The notes under the pieces were generated by a model that was given only the letters and a program-made list of their open reading frames with translations, made no database searches and was not told the DNA's origin. A stretch of DNA of 22,673 bases from contig JASHYE010000228.1 of NCBI GenBank assembly GCA_030043155.1, forward strand, positions 1 to 22,673, written 5' to 3'. This DNA is from Candidatus Acidiferrales bacterium (GTDB lineage: Bacteria; Acidobacteriota; Terriglobia; Acidoferrales; UBA7541). The translations under genes were made by a program, and so were the position numbers. Positions 7,013 to 13,988 of the stretch are shown piece by piece (position 1 is the first letter of the stretch; the number at the start of each line of letters is the position of its first letter).

Positions 7013-8016
7013 ATCCAGCGCGCGGGAACGATCCGATCCAACCAAAGTATTCCGTGGTGGTTCCACTCCTCGACGAGGCCGGTTCAATTCGTGAGCTGCA
7101 TCGACGGCTCTCGGAGACCATGACCGGGCGATACGATCCCGTTGAGTTCATTTTTGTAGATGATCACAGTTCGGATTCAACTCCTGAAATATTGGCGGAG
7201 CTGGCGGCGGTCGATCCTCGCGTTGTTGTCCTTCGGTTGAAGCGCAACTACGGTCAAACGGTGGCGCTGGCAGCAGGCTTTGACCATGCGGCCGGGGAGG
7301 TGATTCTGTCCATGGACGGGGACCTGCAGCACGATCCCAGCGACATTCCCCGGCTAATTGACACACTCGAGAGCAGTGACGCAGACATCGTCAGTGGCTG
7401 GCGGCAAAAGCGCGTCGACAATCTGTTTTTCCGCCGTATACCATCTGGTGTGGCAAATTGGCTAATGGCGAAACTCTCCGGCGTGAAAATACATGACTTC
7501 GGCACCACGTTCAAAGTCTACCGGCGGGAAACGATCAAAGACGTGCGGCTTTATGGTGAGCTGCACCGATTCATTCCGGCATTGGCATCGTTGAATGGAG
7601 CGAAGATCCTGGAAGTTCCAATTCGGAACATTCCTCGGCCGCAGGGCAGCTCGCATTACGGAATTTCGCGAACTTTTCGGGTCTTCTTCGATTTAATTAC
7701 GATTCGATTCATGTTGCGCTACATGCTCAGGCCTCTGCATTTGTTCGGTCCGGCGGGTGTAATCTCCTTTCTGGCGGGCGCGGCAATACTGCTGGCTCTA
7801 TTCATTGAAAAAGTTGCGGTGCACGTTCAGCTCTTTGTTCAGCACGGACCGCTATTGATTTTCGGCATGTTGCTCTGTCTATTTGGGCTGCAATTCCTTG
7901 CGATTGGGTTGATTGGGGAGCTTATGATGCGCAACTATTTTGAAGCCCACCAGAAGCCAATTTATCGCCTTGAAAAGCTTCCGAGTCATATCCATCTGAG
8001 TGAGATCCGCCGCTAG
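7009..8016 (+). CDS. GT2 glycosyltransferase of the polyprenyl-phosphate (DPM1/ArnC/GtrB-like) type
   Basis: The 335-residue protein begins with a GT-A domain: 'YSVVVPLLDEAGSI' (14-27), 'FIFVDDHSSDST' (48-59) and the nucleotide-sugar/metal motif 'SMDGDLQHDP' (101-110). It also has 'GELHRFIPAL' (183-192), characteristic of dolichyl/undecaprenyl-phosphate sugar transferases. Two membrane helices follow (about 245-268 and 282-304), with a cytoplasmic tail of about 30 residues. This is the layout of ArnC, GtrB and FlmF2, which transfer one sugar from a nucleotide sugar to undecaprenyl phosphate at the inner face of the membrane. The donor sugar cannot be read from sequence, but the ATGA overlap with a sugar deacetylase gene suggests an N-acetylated amino sugar. 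No strong Shine-Dalgarno is needed if translation is coupled. Confidence 0.9.
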   Translation: MNPARGNDPIQPKYSVVVPLLDEAGSIRELHRRLSETMTGRYDPVEFIFVDDHSSDSTPEILAELAAVDPRVVVLRLKRNYGQTVALAAGFDHAAGEVILSMDGDLQHDPSDIPRLIDTLESSDADIVSGWRQKRVDNLFFRRIPSGVANWLMAKLSGVKIHDFGTTFKVYRRETIKDVRLYGELHRFIPALASLNGAKILEVPIRNIPRPQGSSHYGISRTFRVFFDLITIRFMLRYMLRPLHLFGPAGVISFLAGAAILLALFIEKVAVHVQLFVQHGPLLIFGMLLCLFGLQFLAIGLIGELMMRNYFEAHQKPIYRLEKLPSHIHLSEIRR

Positions 8017-8092
8017 GCGTTGATTGCGAACCAGCGACAAATCTGTTAACAATGGGTTTATCCAGCGACTGTGGATCATTCGGAGGAAGGAA

Positions 8093-8863
8093 ATGCGTAA
8101 AGCGACTATTTTAACCGTCTTCTTTATTGTGGCAGGGCTGGCATTTGCGTCGAACGAGGTGTGGAAGACGAAGCCCTATCAGCAATGGGACTCCAGCGAT
8201 GTGAGAGAGGTGCTCACGAATTCACCGTGGGTGAAGAAGACTATCGTGATGGCGCCTTGGGCCCAGGGTGGCATGGCACAGCCGGGACAAGGACAACAGA
8301 CACAGGGACAGGGCCAAGCCGCGCAGCGTCCGGGAGCAATGAATGGCACAGCAGGAGGAAGCGGGGGAATGGATACCCGGAATGCTGATCAGGGCTCGCA
8401 GATGCCCACAGAGGGTCAGGCAACATTTTTCGTTCGATGGAGTTCTTCGCAGACAATCCGCGAGGCCGTGGCTCGCGACGAGCTTTTGAACAGCCAGTTT
8501 TCCGAAGCTCAGGTCGAACAGTACGTGAATCAGGAGCCAACAACGTACGCACTGGTGGTTTACGGCCCCGATATGACTCCGTTCCTGAAGGAAAGCGAGG
8601 ATACCCTGAAGTCCGAGGCCTACTTGGAAGTGAAGCCGTCGAAAGAGAAAGTGGCGCCTTCGGACGTCAAAATCACGAAGGATCCGGGCAGCGACAAAAT
8701 CGTGTCAATTGCATTTCTGTTTCCCAAGCAGGGGGCGAACGGGCAGCCTTTAATTGGTGCTAACGACAAGCAGGTGCAGTTCGATTTGAAACTGAAAATG
8801 GCGCATGTCAATACGCAATTTGATCTGCGGAAGATGACCGGAAAAAGCGGCGAAGATTTGTGA
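8093..8863 (+). CDS. Secreted protein of unknown function with a Q/G-rich linker
   Basis: From the ATG at 8093 the protein has 256 residues. A near-perfect Shine-Dalgarno GGAGGAAGG precedes this ATG, which makes it far better than the frame-open start at 8024. A signal peptide covers about residues 1-19 ('MRKATILTVFFIVAGLAFA'). The mature N-terminal block 'WKTKPYQQWDSSDVREVL' followed by 'TNSPW' is a motif I associate with uncharacterised acidobacterial exported proteins. Residues about 58-105 are low-complexity (Q, G, A, M rich; 'PGQGQQTQGQGQ'). The C-terminal block (about 107-256) is mixed alpha/beta with no recognised catalytic motif. It lies 76 bases downstream of the glycosyltransferase on the same strand, so co-transcription is possible. 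I do not recognise a function. Confidence 0.82.
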   Translation: MRKATILTVFFIVAGLAFASNEVWKTKPYQQWDSSDVREVLTNSPWVKKTIVMAPWAQGGMAQPGQGQQTQGQGQAAQRPGAMNGTAGGSGGMDTRNADQGSQMPTEGQATFFVRWSSSQTIREAVARDELLNSQFSEAQVEQYVNQEPTTYALVVYGPDMTPFLKESEDTLKSEAYLEVKPSKEKVAPSDVKITKDPGSDKIVSIAFLFPKQGANGQPLIGANDKQVQFDLKLKMAHVNTQFDLRKMTGKSGEDL

Positions 8864-9027
8864 TTCCAGCGTTGCGTGAATTAAGACTCTGGGCATAAGC
8901 AGGGCGTTGTCTGTTCGTCTGCTTGGGAACGCAGAGGCAAGAGGGCAGAGTTCGCGCTCGAATCGTTACGACAATCTCTTTCTGGCGGGCATTCGGACCT
9001 CCCATACCTGGCAGTTCAAAACGAGAG

Positions 9028-9807
9028 ATGGCGCAATTTTCCGAGGACAAATTTTTCCGTGCGCGCGTAACGCATAGGCGCAACTTGGCGGGAGATCTGT
9101 GGGTCATCCGCATCGATCCCGGAGCAGAATTCCGATTCTCGCCTGGACAGTACGCGACGCTTGGCCTCGACGGCGGGGGTAAGCTCATCGAGCGCGCCTA
9201 TTCCATTGTTTCAGCCCCGCATGAGAAAGAGTTGGAAATTTTCATCGAACTTGTGCCGCAGGGCGAACTGACGCCGCTGCTCTACCGGCTTGACGTGGGC
9301 GCGCAGATCGCCATGCGCAAAGTTCCTAAGGGACGCTTCACACTGGACGTGAAGAGCGGCAGAAAAAACCATCTTCTCCTGTGCACAGTGACGGGAATCG
9401 CTCCTTTCGTGAGTTACATTCGCTCTCTCGAAAAAGAGTGGCGCGAGGGTACGTTAGACGGCGCGCACCGGTTATTCGTTATTAATGCCGCGAGCCGCTC
9501 GTGGGAATTCGGCTATCGCGAGGAGTTCGAGCGCGCGGCGTCCGCGACGCCTTGGCTGACCTACGTACCGACAATCAGCCGGCCATGGGAAGACTCCGAG
9601 TGGAATGGCGAAACCGGGCGCGTGGAAGACCTGATTCGAAAGTATGCCGATCTTTGGGGACTCGACGGTACCAACACGACGGCTTACCTCTGCGGGCATC
9701 CGCAAATGATCGAAAATGGCAAAGGCATTTTGCAGCGCCGCCGATTTGCGAAGGAGGCGATTCGTGAGGAAGTCTACTGGATTCCAGCGAAAGAAGCGCG
9801 CACCTAA
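9028..9807 (+). CDS. Ferredoxin/flavodoxin-NADP+ reductase-like flavoprotein
   Basis: This cytoplasmic FAD enzyme of the ferredoxin-NADP reductase family moves electrons between NADPH and a small carrier protein. From the ATG at 9028 it has 259 residues, close to bacterial Fpr (about 250). The FAD-binding motif is 'RAYSIVS' (56-62) and the beta-barrel start is 'FSPGQYATLGL' (37-47). The NADP-binding motif is 'CTVTGIAPFVS' (119-129), and 'LCGHPQMIE' (221-229) marks the nicotinamide side. 'EVYW' (248-251) corresponds to the aromatic C-terminus of Fpr enzymes, but here 8 more residues follow it. An upstream TTG at 8923 would add 35 residues that do not look conserved, so I prefer the ATG. The partner carrier is not in the window. 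The gene is convergent with the repeat-domain gene at 9847. Confidence 0.9.
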   Translation: MAQFSEDKFFRARVTHRRNLAGDLWVIRIDPGAEFRFSPGQYATLGLDGGGKLIERAYSIVSAPHEKELEIFIELVPQGELTPLLYRLDVGAQIAMRKVPKGRFTLDVKSGRKNHLLLCTVTGIAPFVSYIRSLEKEWREGTLDGAHRLFVINAASRSWEFGYREEFERAASATPWLTYVPTISRPWEDSEWNGETGRVEDLIRKYADLWGLDGTNTTAYLCGHPQMIENGKGILQRRRFAKEAIREEVYWIPAKEART

Positions 9808-9846
9808 TAAATAGTTGGCTCCCAGCTTCCAGCTTGGCCGAGAAAC

Positions 9847-10284
9847 CTAGCTCGTCCCATTCACCTCGGCAATCTCATCAATCGCAGCCTTCGTGGCGCG
9901 CAACGGAACAGCGACGTGCACCATTTCGTCCGGGTCATCTGCGTCAACAACGATTGATCCGCCGGATTTGACCACAGTGACGTGGCTGTCTTCATCTACG
10001 ACTTCGACAAGCGGGCCGTCCGGGCAATCAGCGAGTCCGGAGATCGCCGCATCCACAACAGGCATGAACTGCTGAAGATTCTGCGACGCTTCTCGCAGGT
10101 GATGTCGCGGAACGAACTTGATGGCCAGCGGCATGATCATTGCCGGCACGACGAGCGAGATGTGCGTGCCACCGGCCTGCTTCTCGTGAACGCCAACGTG
10201 AATGAAGCCCTCGCTCGAGACGATGGCGCCGCCCACGAGGATCGTACCCATGAATCCCATTCCAATTTTCGCGAGAAGCAGCAT
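9847..10284 (-). CDS. Membrane-anchored repeat-domain protein, paralogue of the next gene
   Basis: The 145-residue protein starts at the ATG at 10284, after a good Shine-Dalgarno (AAGGGAGAGAG). The N-terminal hydrophobic stretch 'MLLLAKIGMGFMGTILVGGA' is a signal peptide or anchor. Residues 27-105 then form one copy of a domain also found twice in the adjacent gene at 10326-10877. The parallels are 'FIHVGV' with 'YLHVKV', 'HISLVVP' with 'VRVNIPL', 'VVDAAISGLADCPDGPLVEV' with 'DLQAILNAVKSAPDGEFVTV', and 'SIVVDADD' with 'SLIVHVTD'. A second copy begins at 109 but stops after about 37 residues, so it is a half copy. The fold resembles the N-terminal segment of SHOCT-like/LiaX-type proteins, though this is only a resemblance. 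The open frame to 10356 overlaps the upstream gene and is rejected as the start. Function is unknown. Confidence 0.78.
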   Translation of the reverse strand: MLLLAKIGMGFMGTILVGGAIVSSEGFIHVGVHEKQAGGTHISLVVPAMIMPLAIKFVPRHHLREASQNLQQFMPVVDAAISGLADCPDGPLVEVVDEDSHVTVVKSGGSIVVDADDPDEMVHVAVPLRATKAAIDEIAEVNGTS

Positions 10285-10325
10285 TGGCTCTCTCCCTTCC
10301 TGAAATTTTCGGCCGCTACTAACCT

Positions 10326-10877
10326 TTAGTCGGAAGTGTTGTGGGAGTCGATCCACACGCGCACGGTTTCATCACTGTCTGTAACCGTCACGAGTGTAGT
10401 GTCGCCAGCACGGTCAAGCGCCTGAATCGCCGCTTCGATATTCAGTTGATGCTGATCGGTTGCAGACGCCAGTGCCTGCGCAACTTCCCACGGAACAGTA
10501 ACGTTGACCTTCTCTCCGTCTCCCTTATCAGTCACATGAACGATCAGAGAGCCGTTTTCCTTGGCGACGCGGACGTTTGTATCGGGCTCTTGAACAGTCA
10601 CGAACTCGCCATCCGGTGCAGACTTAACCGCGTTCAGGATAGCTTGCAGGTCGACTCCGTTGGCTTGAAAATTGCCAATTTGGATTTTGCCGTCGCGCAA
10701 CTGGCCGTGATTGATCGCAGGAATCACTTTTTCGGCAAGCGAAAGCGGAATATTCACGCGCACCAATTCCTTCGTGTTTACGCCATCAACTTTCACATGC
10801 AAATAATGCTCGGGGGGAGCGGCTGCCACGATGCCTGCCACAAAGAGCAAGCTCATAACGCAAATTGCCTTTTTCAT
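10326..10877 (-). CDS. Secreted protein with two tandem copies of a small repeat domain
   Basis: The 183-residue protein begins with a signal peptide ('MKKAICVMSLLFVAGIVAAA', cleavage near residue 20). It contains two copies of one roughly 75-residue domain, about 25-108 and about 110-177. Each copy has the pattern: beta-strand 'LHVKV' or 'LIVHV', then 'V.VN..PL/PW', a helix, 'D/N...A(I/L).A...D', then 'LVTV.(E/D).D..VRV'. The copies align well with each other and with the neighbouring gene, pointing to duplication. It is transcribed toward that neighbour (41-base gap), so the two are probably one operon. A Shine-Dalgarno-like AGGAGGCGC lies before the ATG. No catalytic motif is visible; a binding or envelope-sensing role is possible but unproven. 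Confidence 0.82.
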   Translation of the reverse strand: MKKAICVMSLLFVAGIVAAAPPEHYLHVKVDGVNTKELVRVNIPLSLAEKVIPAINHGQLRDGKIQIGNFQANGVDLQAILNAVKSAPDGEFVTVQEPDTNVRVAKENGSLIVHVTDKGDGEKVNVTVPWEVAQALASATDQHQLNIEAAIQALDRAGDTTLVTVTDSDETVRVWIDSHNTSD

Positions 10878-10920
10878 CGGTGAGCGCCTCCTGGGCGTTC
10901 AGCCATAGTTACGAAGGGCA

Positions 10921-10949
10921 CGCGGAAAAAGTTCCCAGAATTTTCCGCG
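10921..10949. repeat. Perfect 9-bp inverted repeat between glgB and the repeat-domain genes
   Basis: CGCGGAAAA (10921-10929) and TTTTCCGCG (10941-10949) pair perfectly around an 11-base loop. It lies in the 100-base gap after glgB on the minus strand. No run of T follows on that strand, so it is not a classic terminator. It may be an operator or mRNA hairpin for the downstream gene pair. Confidence 0.5.
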
Positions 10950-10977
10950 AGAGGGAGTCTGTAGGTTTCCAGGTGCT

Positions 10978-13239
10978 CTATTCGCGCCGAAGTTTGAAGG
11001 CAAGCGTCGAAAGCGGCGGAAGTATTAGTCTTAGTGAAAACTGCCTCTCGTTCCAGGGAACGGGGTCGGCATTGACTCCGCCGCCGTTTCCGGCATTGCT
11101 GCCACCGTAAAAAGCCGAATCTGTATTCAAGATTTCGTCGTAGTAGCCTCTTTCAGGAACGCCAACGCGATAGTTATCGCGCAGCACCGGAGTGAAATTG
11201 CAGACGATAACGACGAAATCGTCTGCCTGCCGCCCTCGGCGAATGAACGCCAGCACGCTCGCGTCCGCATCGTGAACTTCCAACCACTCGAAACCGGGCC
11301 ATTCAAATTCGACTTCGTGGAGTGACGCTTCACGCCAGTAAAGCCGGTTTAAGTCACTCACGAGCCGCTGAATTCCTTGATGTGGCGCAAAATCGAGGAG
11401 CTTCCAATCCAAATCGCGATTTTCCTGCCATTCGCTCCATTGAGCCAGTTCCGAGCCCATGAATAGCAGCTTTTTGCCCGGATGCGAGTACATGTACCCA
11501 AACAGCAGCCGCAAGTTGGCAAATTTGTTCCAGTCATCACCAGGCATTTTAGAGAGCAGCGAGCGCTTGCCGTGCACCACCTCATCATGCGACAGAGGGA
11601 GAACAAAGTTTTCGTTGAAGGCGTAGAGCATTGAAAAGGTGAGTTCGCCGTGATGGAATTTTCGATGAATAGGATCGAGAGCGAAATAGCGTAGCGTGTC
11701 GTTCATCCATCCCATGTTCCACTTCAGATCGAATCCGAGTCCGCCAAGATACGTGGGGCGTGACACGGCGGGCCAGGCGGTGGATTCCTCGGCTATGGTT
11801 AGCACGCCCGGATGCCTCGCGTGCACCACTTCATTCATTCGCTTCAGGAAAGCGATGGCTTCCAGATTTTCGCGCCCGCCGAATTGATTCGGCAGCCACT
11901 CTCTCTCACGCCGTGAATAGTCGAGGTATAACATCGACGCGACGGCATCCACTCGCAGACCGTCGATGTGGTATTTGTCGAGCCAAAAGAGAGCATTCGA
12001 TAGCAGGAAATTCTGCACTTCATTTCGGCCGTAGTTGAAAATCAGTGTGCCCCAGTCGGGATGCGACCCGCGCCGCGGATCCGCATGCTCGTAGAGATGC
12101 GTTCCGTCGAAATAGGAAAGGCCATGATCATCGCGTGGGAAATGGCCGGGCGTCCAATCGAGCAGCACGCCGATGCCTGCTTCGTGGCAACGGTCGACGA
12201 AGTCCATGAACTCTTGCGGGGAACCGTAGCGGCTGGTCACAGCAAAATACCCGATCGTTTGATAGCCCCAGGACGCGTCGAGCGGATGCTCGGTTATTGG
12301 GAGCAGCTCGATATGCGTGAAGCCCATCCGCTTGATATAAGGAATCAGCTCGTCGGCCATTTCGCTATAGGTCAGCCAACTACCATCGGAATGCCGATGC
12401 CATGAGCCGAAATGCAGTTCGTAAATCGAGATTGGCGCGTGCTGCCAGTCGAATTGTGCGCGCTCGCGCATCCATTCGTCGTCCGTCCATTCGAAATCAT
12501 CGAGAATGGCGACTACAGAGCTGGATTTTGGCCGAACCTCCGCAGCGAAGCCGTAAGGATCCGCCTTGAGGGTCAGCATTTCACCGTTGCGCGCGCGGAT
12601 TTCAAATTTGTACAAATCGCCTTCGTGTAAGCCAGGAAGGAAAATCTCCCAAATACCGGCCGGACGGTTGCGCATCGCGTGAACGCGTCCATCCCAGCGG
12701 TTAAAGTCGCCAACGACGCTTACCCGCGTGGCATTGGGCGCCCACACAGCAAAATGAACTCCACGAATTCCGTCGATTTCGCGCACGTGTGCGCCGAGCT
12801 TTTCGTAATTCTGAAAATGCGTGCCTTCACCCAGTAGATAGAGGTCGTAGTCAGTCAGAAGCGGTGGAAAGGCGTACGGATCGTACGCTTCCCGGATCGT
12901 GCCGTCCGCTTCCGTAATGCGAAATCGGTAAGCAGAGGGCGAAATCGGCGAGCCCGCTTGGGGCAGGGGAATCAGGGCTTCAAAGAAGCCGGATGCATCC
13001 TTGCTTGCGGCGATGTACGGGATACTTTGGCTGCCCCACAAAATCGTTACCGATTTTGCCCTCGGCAGAAAGGCGCGAACAGCCATCGAGCCGCCGTCTT
13101 CAGGCAAAAGATGCGGGCCGAGAACGGCGAAAGCGTTCGGATGCTGGCCCCGGATAATCAATTCAATATCTAAAGACAAAGCCCTTTCCGAAACTGGAAC
13201 GTCTGTTGAGATCGAACTTCGTGAGTCGATTTTGTCCAA
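10978..13239 (-). CDS. glgB: 1,4-alpha-glucan branching enzyme
   Basis: This GH13 enzyme makes the alpha-1,6 branches of glycogen in the cytoplasm. The 753-residue protein has an N1 domain (about 25-125), a CBM48 domain (about 155-245), the catalytic barrel (about 265-640) and a C-terminal beta domain. The catalytic residues are nucleophile D431 in 'DGLRVDAVASMLY', acid/base E484 in 'LTIAEESTAWP', and the stabilising D552 in 'LPLSHDEVVHGKRS'. All three are 26 positions after the E. coli GlgB residues (405, 458, 526). Length is slightly above E. coli GlgB (728), with the difference at the N-terminus. The start is TTG at 13239, with GGAGGA unusually far upstream (13 bases), so the exact start is uncertain. 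Other glg genes are not in the window. It is followed by the two repeat-domain genes on the same strand. Confidence 0.96.
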   Translation of the reverse strand: MDKIDSRSSISTDVPVSERALSLDIELIIRGQHPNAFAVLGPHLLPEDGGSMAVRAFLPRAKSVTILWGSQSIPYIAASKDASGFFEALIPLPQAGSPISPSAYRFRITEADGTIREAYDPYAFPPLLTDYDLYLLGEGTHFQNYEKLGAHVREIDGIRGVHFAVWAPNATRVSVVGDFNRWDGRVHAMRNRPAGIWEIFLPGLHEGDLYKFEIRARNGEMLTLKADPYGFAAEVRPKSSSVVAILDDFEWTDDEWMRERAQFDWQHAPISIYELHFGSWHRHSDGSWLTYSEMADELIPYIKRMGFTHIELLPITEHPLDASWGYQTIGYFAVTSRYGSPQEFMDFVDRCHEAGIGVLLDWTPGHFPRDDHGLSYFDGTHLYEHADPRRGSHPDWGTLIFNYGRNEVQNFLLSNALFWLDKYHIDGLRVDAVASMLYLDYSRREREWLPNQFGGRENLEAIAFLKRMNEVVHARHPGVLTIAEESTAWPAVSRPTYLGGLGFDLKWNMGWMNDTLRYFALDPIHRKFHHGELTFSMLYAFNENFVLPLSHDEVVHGKRSLLSKMPGDDWNKFANLRLLFGYMYSHPGKKLLFMGSELAQWSEWQENRDLDWKLLDFAPHQGIQRLVSDLNRLYWREASLHEVEFEWPGFEWLEVHDADASVLAFIRRGRQADDFVVIVCNFTPVLRDNYRVGVPERGYYDEILNTDSAFYGGSNAGNGGGVNADPVPWNERQFSLRLILPPLSTLAFKLRRE

Positions 13240-13436
13240 GGGCCGAATACTTTCCTCCGCTTATCCATTTTAGCGGAGAGCGCAACAGTAACCAAGACAG
13301 AGAAGCATGCAGTTTAAGCGTGGCTTGCACCTGACCATCGCGATCGGCTGACTCACTGTAGACATAAGCACTTTGGGCGGGTAGGCTATGCCCCTAGCGG
13401 GTGTGCGAAGTTTTTTCGAATAGAGAGGAAAGCACA

Positions 13437-13961
13437 ATGAAGAAGACGACCGTGGGTCTCTCCATCCTCGGGTTCTTGGGCCTCGTTTTTTGCGCGGGTG
13501 CGGCAAAGGCTCAATCCACAGCTCACAAAGCTCCGGGTCCCGAGCAGGTGCTTCAAAGCAACTGGGACGGGATTGGCAGCAAAATCATCGCCATGGCTGA
13601 AGATTGGCCGGCAGACAAGTATTCCTATCGGCCGAACGATCAGGTGCGCACATTCGGGCAGATCCTTGTGCATATCGCCTCTGCGAACTACTTTGCGATC
13701 AATCCCGCAATGGGCAAAAGTACGAAGGACATTCAGGATGATCCAAAGCAGTATCAGACCAAAGAGCAGATTGTCGCGTTCGTGAAGAAATCATTCGCCG
13801 ATGGTGACGCTGCGCTGAAAGCCGGCGGCAACGCAGGCGCGATCAAGAACTTGAGGTATTGGGTCGGGATTATTGAACATTCGGGAGAGCACTTCGGGAA
13901 TTTGGTCACGTATTACCGCAACAACGGGGTCGTGCCTCCTGAGTCGCGGCCGAAGAAATAA
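13437..13961 (+). CDS. Secreted DinB-like (DUF664-type) four-helix protein
   Basis: The ATG at 13437 follows AGAGGAAAG and gives 174 residues; an earlier in-frame GTG at 13401 has no such signal. A signal peptide ends near 'AKAQS' (residue 25), so the DinB domain is exported, unusual outside a few phyla. The DinB superfamily has a four-helix bundle with three metal-binding histidines. Candidates here are the histidine in 'FGQILVHIAS' and those in 'EHSGEHFGNLV' near the C-terminus. The ending 'PPESRPKK' is a tail I associate with acidobacterial members. Relatives include thiol-dependent S-transferases and maleylpyruvate isomerases, but the substrate here is unknown. The GGT-like gene follows 27 bases later on the same strand. 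Confidence 0.85.
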   Translation: MKKTTVGLSILGFLGLVFCAGAAKAQSTAHKAPGPEQVLQSNWDGIGSKIIAMAEDWPADKYSYRPNDQVRTFGQILVHIASANYFAINPAMGKSTKDIQDDPKQYQTKEQIVAFVKKSFADGDAALKAGGNAGAIKNLRYWVGIIEHSGEHFGNLVTYYRNNGVVPPESRPKK

Positions 13962-13988
13962 CCCTTCAGAATCGAGGGCTCCAAAGCG

